Assembly: GCF_007994075.1 (NCBI RefSeq)
Contig: NZ_VIWU01000001.1
Span: forward strand, 558,001-622,000
Length of the DNA: 64,000 bases
From: Pseudonocardia hierapolitana
Lineage (GTDB): Bacteria > Actinomycetota > Actinomycetes > Mycobacteriales > Pseudonocardiaceae
Reading direction: 5' to 3'
Numbering within the stretch: the first letter of the stretch is position 1; every line of letters starts with the position of its first letter. Positions 42,742-50,844 of this stretch are shown here, piece by piece. Both the position numbers and the translations under genes were made by a program. The notes beneath the pieces are model-generated. The model was not told the DNA's origin and did no database searches. It worked only from the letters and a program-made list of their open reading frames with translations.

Positions 42742-44279
42742 GAGGCGCCCCCGCCGGCGGTCTCGGAGTTCAGCAAAGCCACATTGCCGTCCTGCACGGC
42801 CCTGAATGTGGCTTTGCTGAACTCCGGCTCGAGCCATCCCCGATCGTGGAGCGCATCGACCAGGCGGCCGTAGCCGTCGGTCAGCTCGTCCGCCCGGGAC
42901 GGATCCGGTTCGAACCTCCGTCGCATCCGCACCATCTCGGCGGCGGTGGCCGCGAGCCGCCCGGGCGGCGCCGCGGCGAGCACGGCCGAGCCGATCGCCG
43001 AGCCCGCGTGTTCCGGGACCGCGACCGGGCGCTGCAGCACGTCCGCGCGCAGCTGCGTCCACCAGTCGTTGCGGCTGGCCCCGCCGGTGGCGGTCACCGG
43101 GCCGGAGACGTCGGCGCCGAGCGCGGCGAGCACGTCGAAGGCCAGCCGCTCGACGTACGCGACCCCGTGCGCCACGCGCTGGAACCGGGCGACCGGATCC
43201 GGGTCGGCGGGCCCGCCGACGTCGAACCCCTCCGCGCCGTCCGCGACGAACGGGAACCGCTCCCCCCGACCGGCCAGGGGGTACGTCGCACCCGCGGGCA
43301 CCCCTCGCTCCCGCGCGCGCTCGGTCAGCGCGTCGAGGTCGGCGCCGGGGAGATCGCTCGCGAGAACGCCCGCGCCCGTGCTGGACGCACCGCCGGGCAG
43401 CCAGCCGCCGTCCGGGTTCCGGTGGCAGTACACGGCGCCGGACGGGTCGTGCAGCAGATCGCGCGTCGACCCCTTCAGCACCAGCGTGGTGCCCAGCGCG
43501 GAGCACCACTGACCGGGAGCCAGCGCGGCCGTGGCCACCTGCGCGGCGCACCCGTCGGTCATGCCGGCGACGATCGGCGTGCCGGCCGGGATGCCCGACT
43601 CCTCGGCGCCTGCGGCCGCGACCACGGCGACCCGCTCCCCCGGTGCCACGACCGGCGGCAGCACGGCCGGGTCGATGCCGAGGCGGTCCAGCACCGCCGT
43701 CGGCCATGCGTCGCCGAGCAGGTCGTACCCGGTCTTGAGCGCGTGGCTCCAGTCGGTGGGCAGCGGGTGACCCGCCAGCCGCGCGCCGATGTGGTCGGCC
43801 TGGTGCGCGAGCCGGTGCCCGGCGGGCACGGCGTCGCGAGCCACGAGCCACGCCACCTTCGGCAGCGCCCAGCTCGCCTGCATCCGGTACCCGAGCGCGG
43901 TCCACAGCTCGGCGCCCTCGTCCTGCACGCGGGCGGCCTCCGCGGCGGCCCGCCGGTCGTCGTACATGAGGGCGGGCCCGGCGGCGTGCCCCTGCGCGTC
44001 CTGGACGACGAGGGTGCCGGAGGTCGAGTCGATGCTCACGCCGCCGACCGGCCGCTCGCCCCGACCGGCGAGCGCGGCGCGGGTCGCGATGCAGGTGGCC
44101 CGCCACCAGTCGGCGGGGTCCTGCTCGTGCCGCTCACCGGCGCGAACGTCGCTCTCCAGGGGTGCCGACCCGCTGCCGAGCACGGCGCCCGCACCGTCGA
44201 CGAGCACGGCGCGCACGCCCTGCGTGCCGAGGTCGATCCCCACCCAGAGCGGGGAGTCGACGGGCGCGGGATCGGGCAC
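42738..44279 (-). CDS. FGGY-family carbohydrate kinase (xylulokinase/ribulokinase-like)
   Basis: A 513-residue FGGY kinase. The N-terminal ATPase motif is WVGIDLGTQGVRAVLVDGAG, the catalytic region reads EQDPADWWRA, and the C-terminal domain has VTATGGASRNDWWTQLRADV and VPEHAGSAIGSAVLAA. The GTG at 44279 has AAGGAG five bases upstream. It leads the transport operon. The last ~25 residues (EFSKATFRAVQDGNVALLNS and following) are encoded by a 63-bp perfect palindrome, so the native C-terminus has been extended by a repeat. It probably phosphorylates a keto-sugar or polyol. Confidence 0.9.
   Translation of the reverse strand: MPDPAPVDSPLWVGIDLGTQGVRAVLVDGAGAVLGSGSAPLESDVRAGERHEQDPADWWRATCIATRAALAGRGERPVGGVSIDSTSGTLVVQDAQGHAAGPALMYDDRRAAAEAARVQDEGAELWTALGYRMQASWALPKVAWLVARDAVPAGHRLAHQADHIGARLAGHPLPTDWSHALKTGYDLLGDAWPTAVLDRLGIDPAVLPPVVAPGERVAVVAAAGAEESGIPAGTPIVAGMTDGCAAQVATAALAPGQWCSALGTTLVLKGSTRDLLHDPSGAVYCHRNPDGGWLPGGASSTGAGVLASDLPGADLDALTERARERGVPAGATYPLAGRGERFPFVADGAEGFDVGGPADPDPVARFQRVAHGVAYVERLAFDVLAALGADVSGPVTATGGASRNDWWTQLRADVLQRPVAVPEHAGSAIGSAVLAAAPPGRLAATAAEMVRMRRRFEPDPSRADELTDGYGRLVDALHDRGWLEPEFSKATFRAVQDGNVALLNSETAGGGAS
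42764..42826. repeat. 63-bp perfect palindromic element inside a kinase gene
   Basis: Arms of 22 bp (42764-42785 and 42805-42826, core CAGCAAAGCCACATT) are perfectly complementary around a 19-base loop. The arm core resembles CAGCATGGCCACCTT of the 59-bp elements at 31677 and 62224. It lies in frame within the 3' end of the FGGY kinase gene and codes for its C-terminal tail. Confidence 0.8.
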
Positions 44280-44441
44280 CGGTGCTCCTTCGTTCGACGC
44301 TGCCGTAGCGACTGTTGTGGTTACCAGCCACAGCGCTGTGCGCGGCGACACAGTAAGACGGCACTCTTCTCACGTCAACACGTTGTTGTCACACTGCGAT
44401 CCGTGAAGTCCTGACCCACCTCGATCGGCTTCCTCTCGAAC

Positions 44442-44473
44442 TTCACATCGAAAGCAGCGTTGTTCACATCGAA
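44442..44473. promoter_or_regulatory. Probable DeoR operator: tandem repeats
   Basis: TTCACATCGAA occurs twice (44442-44452, 44463-44473) with a 21-bp period, two helical turns, in the divergent region between the kinase-led operon and the deoR-type gene. Similar TGTTGT/TTCAC words recur nearer the kinase promoter (CGTTGTTGTCACAC). Tandem direct repeats are typical of DeoR sites; binding is inference. Confidence 0.55.
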
Positions 44474-44538
44474 GCTTGACGGATCCGGCTCGGCACGCTG
44501 TGATGCCAGTCGCAGCAGACCGGCGAAGGAGGCGAGCG

Positions 44539-45363
44539 GTGACAGAGCGGGAGGTGGACGCCACCGGGCCCGTCCCGGACGCGCCCCGGACGCTCGGACC
44601 CGAGGGCCGCCAGGCCCGGATCACCGAACTCGTGCTCAGCACCGGCTCGGTGTCGGCCCAGGAGCTCGCGGAGACCTTCGGCGTCTCGGTCATGACGATC
44701 CATCGCGACCTCGACGAACTGCAGCGCCAGGGCGTGCTCCGCAAGGCCCGCGGCATCGCGACCGCCCAGCCCAGCGGCACCTTCGAGTCGAACGTCGAGT
44801 ACCGGGCGAAGGCCAACGTGGAGGCCAAGCGGCTCATCGCGCAGCACGCCTGCCGCCACGTCGAGCCCGGGATGTCGGTGCTCCTCGACGACTCCACCAC
44901 CGCGCTGCAGATGCTCCCCCACCTCGCCGCGCTCGCCCCGCTCACGGTGGCGACCAACTACCTCGCCGCGCTCGTCGAGCTGGCCAGGGTGCGTGACGTG
45001 CAGGTCGTGGCCCTCGGCGGGCACTACGACGTGCAGCACGACTCGTTCCTCGGGTCCACGTGCGTGGACGCGGTGCAGTCCATGCGCTTCGACGCCGCGT
45101 TCGTCAGCACGTCCGCCGTGAGCGACGGCTACGCCTTCCACCAGGAGGACAAGATCGTCGCGGTGAAGCGCGCGATGGTGGACGTCGCCACGCGCAGCCA
45201 CCTGCTGATCGACCACACCAAGCTCACCCGCAGCGCCCTGCACCGGCTGCTGCCCCTGCACCGGTTCACGACCGTCGTCGTCGACGCCGGCGTCTCTCCC
45301 CGCGACCTGGCCGCGCTGCGCGAGAACGACGTGCTCGTCGAGGTCGCGGGGCGCACCGACTGA
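44539..45363 (+). CDS. DeoR-family transcriptional repressor
   Basis: A 274-residue regulator. The N-terminal DeoR helix-turn-helix reads RQARITELVLSTGSVSAQEL, AETFGVSVMTIHRDLDELQR and QGVLRKARG. The C-terminal sensor domain has the ISOCOT pattern (DDSTTALQMLPHLA, TVATNYLAALVELA, GGHYDVQHDSFLGSTCVDA), which binds phosphorylated sugars. The GTG at 44539 is preceded by GAAGGAGG. It is divergent from the transport operon and is the first gene of the aldolase/kinase/dehydrogenase operon, so it probably regulates both, responding to a pathway sugar phosphate. Confidence 0.93.
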   Translation: MTEREVDATGPVPDAPRTLGPEGRQARITELVLSTGSVSAQELAETFGVSVMTIHRDLDELQRQGVLRKARGIATAQPSGTFESNVEYRAKANVEAKRLIAQHACRHVEPGMSVLLDDSTTALQMLPHLAALAPLTVATNYLAALVELARVRDVQVVALGGHYDVQHDSFLGSTCVDAVQSMRFDAAFVSTSAVSDGYAFHQEDKIVAVKRAMVDVATRSHLLIDHTKLTRSALHRLLPLHRFTTVVVDAGVSPRDLAALRENDVLVEVAGRTD

Positions 45364-45393
45364 CCCGCCGATCGATACCCGAGAGGATCGCCC

Positions 45394-46041
45394 ATGCTCC
45401 TGCACGACGAACGCGTCCAGCTGGTGGAGTACTGCCGCCGGATGCAGGCCGACGCCCTCACCGTCGGCACCTCGGGCAACCTGTCGATCCGCTCGGGGGA
45501 CCACATCGCGATCACCCCGAGCGGCGCGGCCTACGAGCACCTCACCCCCGAGTCGATCTGCGTGATCGACCTGGACGGCAACAGCCTCGAGGACGGTCTC
45601 GAACCGTCGTCGGAGGTGCCGATGCACACCTCGGTCTACAAGAGCACCGACGCCAGGGCGGTCGTGCACACCCACCCGCTGTATGCGAGCACGCTGTCCG
45701 CGGTGGTCGACGAGCTGCCCGCCGTGCACTACATGGTGGCGCTCCTCGGCGGGCCGGTGCGCGTCGCGCCGTACGCGACGTTCGGCAGCCCGGAGCTCGC
45801 GGAGAACAGCATCAAGGCGATGGAGGGCCGCTTCGGCGCCATCCTGCAGAACCACGGGGCCACCACCTACGGCGACAGCATCGCGAAGGCCTACACCCGC
45901 AGCGTCTACCTGGAGTGGGTCTGCCAGATGTACTACCAGGCCAAGCTGCTCGGGCAGCCGAACATCCTGCCCGATGACGAGATCGCCCGCGTCGCGGAGA
46001 AGCTGACCACCTACGGGCAGACGGTGCCGGACAAGTCATGA
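45394..46041 (+). CDS. Class II aldolase/AraD-FucA family protein
   Basis: A 215-residue zinc enzyme of the class II aldolase/adducin family: TSGNLSIRSGDHIAITPSG, catalytic Glu in SSEVPMHTSVYKSTDARAVV, zinc His pair in VVHTHPLYAS, and third His in ILQNHGATTYG. The family includes L-fuculose-phosphate aldolase, L-ribulose-5-phosphate 4-epimerase and 3-dehydrotetronate-4-phosphate decarboxylase; sequence alone does not choose. It overlaps the next kinase start by ATGA and lies 30 bp after deoR, so it should act on the product of that kinase or the dehydrogenase. Confidence 0.9.
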   Translation: MLLHDERVQLVEYCRRMQADALTVGTSGNLSIRSGDHIAITPSGAAYEHLTPESICVIDLDGNSLEDGLEPSSEVPMHTSVYKSTDARAVVHTHPLYASTLSAVVDELPAVHYMVALLGGPVRVAPYATFGSPELAENSIKAMEGRFGAILQNHGATTYGDSIAKAYTRSVYLEWVCQMYYQAKLLGQPNILPDDEIARVAEKLTTYGQTVPDKS

Positions 46042-47510
46042 CGCGCACCTGGCTCGGCATCGACGCCGGGACGTCCGTCGTGAAGGCCGCCCTCTTCGAC
46101 GACGAGGGCGAGGCACTGGCGGTCGCGGGCCGGCCCCTCGAACTCGTCCACGCCGCCGACGACGGGGTGGAGCAGGACCTCGACGCGATCGTCGCGGCGA
46201 TCGGCGACGTCACGCGTGAGGTGTCGGCCGGGCAGACCCCGCACGTCGTCGCGATCACCGGGCAGGGCGACGGCTGCTGGGTCACCGACGAGGCCGGCCG
46301 GGCGGTGCGGCCCGCGCTCTCGTGGCTGGACGGCCGGGCGGGCGGGATCCTCGGGCGGTGGAACGCCGAGGGGGTGACCGAGCGGGTGTTCCGCGTCAAC
46401 GGCACCACGGTCTTCCCCGGCGCGCCCGGGCCGTTGCTCGCGTGGCTCGACGAGCACGAGCCCGACGTACTCGACCGGGCCACCACGGCGGGGGCCTGCA
46501 AGGACGCCGTGTTCACCCGGCTCACCGGCGAGCGCGCCACCGACCCGAGCGACAGCTCCATGCCCTTCGGCGACGGCACCGGCATCGGCTACAGCGACAC
46601 CGCGCTCGAGGCCATGGGGCTGACCCATCGGCGCGATCTCCTCGCGCCGATCACCGTGCCGGTCCCCCGGGGCGAGCTCTCCGACGCGGGTGCCGCGTTG
46701 CTCGGGCTGCCCGCGGGCACGCCCATCAGCTCGGGCCCCTTCGACTTCCCGGCGTGCGCGCGCGGCGGCGGCCTCCGCGCGATCGGCGACGCGCTGCTGA
46801 TCGTCGGCACCACGCTCGGCTGCATGGTCCACGTCGATCGGCTCGCGACGGAGGGCGACCCGGCCGGGTTCTCCGTGGCGACGGGCGAGCCGGGCCGCTG
46901 GCTGCGGGCGATGCCCGCGATGGTCGGTACGGCGTCGATGGACTGGATGCTCCAGACCCTCGGCCTCGGCGTCGACGCGATCGACGCCGCCCTCGCGACC
47001 AGCGCTCCCGGCGCGGGCGGCGTGGAGGTGCTGCCCTACTTCGCCACGTCCGGGGAGCGGGCGCCGTTCGTCGACCCGCACGCGTCCGGGCAGGTCACCG
47101 GCGTTCGGCTGACCACCACCCGGGACGACCTGCTCCGCGCGGTCTGCGAGGGGCTCGCCTATGCGGCCCGCCACTGCTTCGACGCGGCCGGTGGGGCCAC
47201 GCGGATCGTCGCGTGCGGCGGCGGCACCCGGTCCCGGCCGTGGCTGCAGGTGTTCGCCGACGTGCTCGGCGTGCCCCTCGAGCTCGCCCGCACCCCGGAG
47301 GTCGGGGCTCGTGGCGCCGTGCTCGCGGCGGCCGCCGCCCGGGGCGAGGACCTCGACGTGGAGACCTGGACCGCCCCCGAGGACGTCGTGGAACCCGATC
47401 CCGCCCGGCATGCGTTCTACGCCGACGGCTACGCCCGCTACCTCGACCACGTGAAGGCGGCGCGGCCGTTCTGGGCCACCCGGCAGGCATCGGCGGCGGT
47501 GGCGCGATGA
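46038..47510 (+). CDS. FGGY-family kinase, EryA-like (sugar alcohol kinase)
   Basis: A 490-residue FGGY kinase: ATPase motif WLGIDAGTSVVKAALFDDEG, then DGVEQDLDAIVAAI, and the C-terminal GGxxxS-like loop VACGGGTRSRPWLQVFADVL. The stretches ITGQGDGCWVTDEAG and CKDAVFTRLTGERATDPSDS recall erythritol kinase EryA more than xylulokinase or glycerokinase, by memory of the family and not by a search. It is followed immediately (ATGA) by a GlpD-like dehydrogenase, the EryA-EryB arrangement. Likely phosphorylates a tetritol or pentitol. Confidence 0.85.
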   Translation: MTRTWLGIDAGTSVVKAALFDDEGEALAVAGRPLELVHAADDGVEQDLDAIVAAIGDVTREVSAGQTPHVVAITGQGDGCWVTDEAGRAVRPALSWLDGRAGGILGRWNAEGVTERVFRVNGTTVFPGAPGPLLAWLDEHEPDVLDRATTAGACKDAVFTRLTGERATDPSDSSMPFGDGTGIGYSDTALEAMGLTHRRDLLAPITVPVPRGELSDAGAALLGLPAGTPISSGPFDFPACARGGGLRAIGDALLIVGTTLGCMVHVDRLATEGDPAGFSVATGEPGRWLRAMPAMVGTASMDWMLQTLGLGVDAIDAALATSAPGAGGVEVLPYFATSGERAPFVDPHASGQVTGVRLTTTRDDLLRAVCEGLAYAARHCFDAAGGATRIVACGGGTRSRPWLQVFADVLGVPLELARTPEVGARGAVLAAAAARGEDLDVETWTAPEDVVEPDPARHAFYADGYARYLDHVKAARPFWATRQASAAVAR

Positions 47511-49204
47511 CCGGCGACCTCTCCCCCGCCGGCCGGGAGGCCGCGCTCGCCGCGGCGAAGGCGGGAGGCTTCGACGTCGCGGTGGTCGGCGGCGGCGTCA
47601 CCGGTGCCGGGGTCGCCCTCGACGCGGCCGCGCGCGGCCTGTCGGTCGTGCTGCTCGAGGCCGGTGACCTGGCGTCGGGCACGTCGTCCCGGTCGGGCAA
47701 GACCGTGCACGGCGGGCTGCGCTACCTCGAGCAGCTCAACTTCGCGCTCGTCGCGGAGGCGTTGCACGAGCGCGACCTGATGGTCCGCACCCTCGCGCCG
47801 CACCTCGTCACGCCCGAGCCGTTCCTGTTCCCGCTGACGAAGCGGTGGGAGCGGCCCTACATCGGTGCCGGCGTGCTGCTCTACGACCTGATGGCGGCCG
47901 CCGGACGCACCGGAGGACGCGGTGGCGTGCCGCACCACCGCCATCTGACCCGGCGCGGCGCGCTGCGCGAGGCGCCCGGCCTCGACCCGCGGGTCGTCAC
48001 CGGGGCGCTGCAGTACTACGACGGCCGCATGGACGACGCCCGGCACACGCTCGCCGTCGCCCGCACCGCCGCGAGGCACGGCGCGGTGGTGCTCAGCCAC
48101 GCGCCCGTCGTGGGCGTGCTGCGCGACGGCCCCCGGGTCGCCGGTGTCTCGGTCGAGGACACCCAGACCGGTAGCCGGTTCGACATCACGGCATCGATGA
48201 TCGTCAACGCGGCCGGGGTGTGGGCGGCCGAGATCCAGGCGATGGCCGGCCCGCCGACGTTCGCGGTGCGACCGGCCAAGGGCGTGCACCTGCTGGTGGA
48301 GCGGGGCGCGTTCGACTCGCGGACGGGCATCCTCGCCCGCGCCGAGGACTCGGTGATCATCCTGCGGAAGTGGTTCGGGCACTGGCTGCTCGGCACCACC
48401 GACACCGCGTACGACGGGGACCGCCGCGCGCCGACCGTCGAGCGGGAGGACGTCGACTACCTGCTGCGCAACGTCAACCGGTACCTCGCCCGCCCGCTCT
48501 CCCGCGACGACGTGCTCGGCACGTTCGCCGGGCTGCGCCCGCTCCTCGCGCCGGTCGCGCGCGATGCCGCCACGACGTCGGCGCTCTCCCGCGACCACAC
48601 CGTGATCGAGGAACCGGCAGGGATGGTCACGGTCGTCGGGGGCAAGTACACGACGTACCGGCGGATGGCGCGCGACGCCGTCGACGCCGCCGGGCGGGTC
48701 CTCGGTGGCGGCCTTCCCCCCTCCCCGACCGCGAACCTCCCGCTCGTCGGTGCCGCCGGGTGGCAGGCCGTGAGCAACCGGGTGGCGCGGCTCGCCGCGG
48801 ACCACGGCGTGCCCGAGGACCACGTCCGCCGGATGCTGCACCGCTACGGCGACGAGCTGCCGGACGTCCTCGCGCCGATCCGCACCGACCCCGCGCTGGG
48901 CCGCCCGCTCCCCGGGGCCGACGGCTACCTGCCGGTGGAGTTCCAGCGGGCCGTCTCGCACGAGGGCGCGCTCACGCTCGTCGACGTGCTGCACCGCCGC
49001 ACCCACCTGGCGATCGAACGCACGGACGCCGGGCTGCCCGCGGCCTCGGCCGTCGCCGCGCTGCTCGCCCCGCTGCTCGGCTGGGACGACGACCGGCAGG
49101 CCCGTGAGGTGGCCGCCTACCGGGCGGAGGTGGAGCGCGACCGGGCGGGCCTGGCGACCGCGCCGTCGAGCGGTGGAGCGAACGGCATGATCGCCGGCTC
49201 CTAG
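47507..49204 (+). CDS. FAD-dependent glycerol-3-phosphate dehydrogenase family (GlpD/EryB-like)
   Basis: A 565-residue flavoprotein. The dinucleotide motif is VAVVGGGVTGAGVALDAAAR, followed by SGTSSRSGKTVHGGLRYLEQ, the GlpD FAD/substrate signature. Further conserved parts are FAVRPAKGVHLLVERGAF, LLGTTDTAYDGDRRAP, and VVGGKYTTYRRMARDAVD. A C-terminal helical DAO_C domain follows. It oxidises a polyol phosphate at the membrane and passes electrons to quinone. Coupled directly to the EryA-like kinase, it is more likely to act on erythritol- or other polyol-phosphate than on glycerol-3-phosphate; that is inference from context. Confidence 0.88.
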   Translation: MTGDLSPAGREAALAAAKAGGFDVAVVGGGVTGAGVALDAAARGLSVVLLEAGDLASGTSSRSGKTVHGGLRYLEQLNFALVAEALHERDLMVRTLAPHLVTPEPFLFPLTKRWERPYIGAGVLLYDLMAAAGRTGGRGGVPHHRHLTRRGALREAPGLDPRVVTGALQYYDGRMDDARHTLAVARTAARHGAVVLSHAPVVGVLRDGPRVAGVSVEDTQTGSRFDITASMIVNAAGVWAAEIQAMAGPPTFAVRPAKGVHLLVERGAFDSRTGILARAEDSVIILRKWFGHWLLGTTDTAYDGDRRAPTVEREDVDYLLRNVNRYLARPLSRDDVLGTFAGLRPLLAPVARDAATTSALSRDHTVIEEPAGMVTVVGGKYTTYRRMARDAVDAAGRVLGGGLPPSPTANLPLVGAAGWQAVSNRVARLAADHGVPEDHVRRMLHRYGDELPDVLAPIRTDPALGRPLPGADGYLPVEFQRAVSHEGALTLVDVLHRRTHLAIERTDAGLPAASAVAALLAPLLGWDDDRQAREVAAYRAEVERDRAGLATAPSSGGANGMIAGS

Positions 49205-49299
49205 GTCGATCTTCGATCGCGGCCATCCGCCCTTGATCGTCGCCGGTGCGTGCGGCACGACCACGCCACCGGCGGGTGGCGGCACCCGCTCGCTCCGCT

Positions 49300-50019
49300 T
49301 CAGCCCCGAGCGCGGTCCGGGAGCACCACGATCCGGCCGGCCGCGGCGTCGTCACGCACGAGCTCCACGACGACGTCGGCCACCTCGTCCATCGGCACGG
49401 GGATCGGCGCCGCGGCCCGCGCTGCCGGGGTCATCGCGGCGAGTTCCGCGGCGGCGCGCTCCGTCGCGATCCAGCCCGGCACCACGCCGTTCACCCGGGC
49501 ACCCGGCCACGTGCCCGCGGCGGTGGTGAACCGGATCAGGCCGGCTTTCGCCGCGGCGTACTCCGGGGACCGGTGGGCCTCGGCGTCGACGCCGGCGACG
49601 GAGGCGACGTTGACCACCGCGCCGCCGCCGGAGGTGCGCATCGGCGCCAGCGCGAGCTGGGTGGCGCGCATCGCGCTGGTCAGGTTGAGCTCCAGCTTCG
49701 CGGCCCACACGGCAGCGGGTGCGTCGGGGAAGTGCGGGCCGATGTGCCCGCCGCCCCCTGCGTTGTTGATCAGAACGTGGAGGCCGCCGAACCGGTCGAC
49801 CGCGGCGGCGACCATCGCCGACAGGTCGCCGTCCGAACGCACGTCGACCGGCACGAACACCGCCGTGGGTCCGATCAGCTCCGCCGTGCGCGCGCCGTTC
49901 TCGGCGTCGACGTCGGCGACCACGACGGCACAGCCCTCCGCGCCGAGCCGTCTGGCGAGGGCACGGCCGATCCCCACCGCTGCGCCCGTGACGACCGCGA
50001 CCTTCCCCGTCAGCTCCAT
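49300..50019 (-). CDS. SDR-family oxidoreductase
   Basis: A 239-residue classical SDR: TGAAVGIGRALARRLGAEG, Asp-directed NAD site VVVADVDAENGA, INNAGGGGHIG, Ser in VNVASVAGVDAEA, and Tyr/Lys in PEYAAAKAGLIRF. Length and motifs are complete. It lies convergent to the dehydrogenase end of the polyol operon (95-bp gap), so it is not part of that operon. Substrate unknown. Confidence 0.9.
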   Translation of the reverse strand: MELTGKVAVVTGAAVGIGRALARRLGAEGCAVVVADVDAENGARTAELIGPTAVFVPVDVRSDGDLSAMVAAAVDRFGGLHVLINNAGGGGHIGPHFPDAPAAVWAAKLELNLTSAMRATQLALAPMRTSGGGAVVNVASVAGVDAEAHRSPEYAAAKAGLIRFTTAAGTWPGARVNGVVPGWIATERAAAELAAMTPAARAAAPIPVPMDEVADVVVELVRDDAAAGRIVVLPDRARG

Positions 50020-50090
50020 CCGCCCATGCTGGGCCGAGCCACCGACACATCGATCAGGACCAGGACGCCGGCAAGTAAGGTGCGCCGTCG

Positions 50091-50711
50091 ATGACCTTGA
50101 TGCACCTCGCGCGCGCCGAGCGGGCCGACCTCCTCGAATTCCTCAGCGGCCTGACCCCGCAGCAGTGGGACGCGCCCACGCTGTGCGAGGGCTGGCGGGT
50201 TCGCGACGTGGTCGCCCACATGATCAGCTACGAGGTACTGCGCGGGCGGGAGATCTTCCGCCGGCTCGCCCGGGGTCGGTTCCGACTCGCGCGGACCAAC
50301 GCCCTCGGCGTGGCCGAGATGCGCGAGGCCGGCCCGGACGAACTGCTCGCCCTGCTGGAACAGCGCCTGGAACCGAGCGGCCTCACCACCGGCTTCGGTT
50401 GCCGCGTCGCGCTGCTCGACGCGGTGATCCACCAGCAGGACGTCCGCCGCCCCCTCGGCGCCCCGCGCACCATCCCGCCGGAGCGGCTGCTCCCCGCCCT
50501 TTCGTTCGCCCGCTTCGCCCCACCGATCGGGGCGTTCTGGCGTGCCCGCGGGCTGCGGCTGGTCGCGACGGATCTCGGCTGGTCGTCCGGACGCGGACCC
50601 GAGGTGCACGGACCGGGCGAGGCCTTGCTGATGGCGATCGCAGGCCGGCGCGGCGTCGTCGAGGAGCTCACCGGCCCCGGTCAACCCACGCTCGCCGCCC
50701 GCACCGCGTGA
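50091..50711 (+). CDS. Maleylpyruvate isomerase-type (DinB-like) protein
   Basis: A 206-residue protein of the actinobacterial TIGR03083-type family. The N-terminal helix bundle has metal-ligand-like residues in TLCEGWRVRDVVAHMISYEV and LLDAVIHQQDVRRPLGAPR. The C-terminal sterol-carrier-like part is short (VHGPGEALLMAIAGRRGVVE). Mycothiol dependence is a family-level inference. It is a single gene, divergent from the SDR and followed by a relic of an alcohol dehydrogenase gene. Confidence 0.85.
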   Translation: MTLMHLARAERADLLEFLSGLTPQQWDAPTLCEGWRVRDVVAHMISYEVLRGREIFRRLARGRFRLARTNALGVAEMREAGPDELLALLEQRLEPSGLTTGFGCRVALLDAVIHQQDVRRPLGAPRTIPPERLLPALSFARFAPPIGAFWRARGLRLVATDLGWSSGRGPEVHGPGEALLMAIAGRRGVVEELTGPGQPTLAARTA

Positions 50712-50723
50712 TCGCACGCGCTT

Positions 50724-50797
50724 GCTCGATGGCCGAGTAGAGCGCGTTCAGCCGGTCCGTGCCCGCGGTCTCCATCAGCTTCGCCGCCACGGCGTCC
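50724..50797 (-). pseudogene. Fragment of a zinc alcohol dehydrogenase gene
   Basis: These 74 bp match 55935-56008 of the intact dehydrogenase gene with few differences, in the same orientation (minus strand). The encoded peptide is DAVAAKLMETAGTDRLNALY followed by SAIE, against AGADRLNALYSAIE in the intact protein. Nothing else of the gene is left on either side. It looks like the residue of a duplicated locus or a recombination scar. Confidence 0.7.
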
Positions 50798-50844
50798 GGT
50801 CCATCCCGCCATGCCGGGCCCGGCCCCCGACTTTCTCGGATCCC

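Noticed and set aside
46322..47506. In-frame upstream extension of the GlpD/EryB-like protein
   Set aside because: The extension is a shadow of the EryA-like kinase in another frame; the ATG at 47507 in an ATGA overlap precedes the FAD motif at the right distance.
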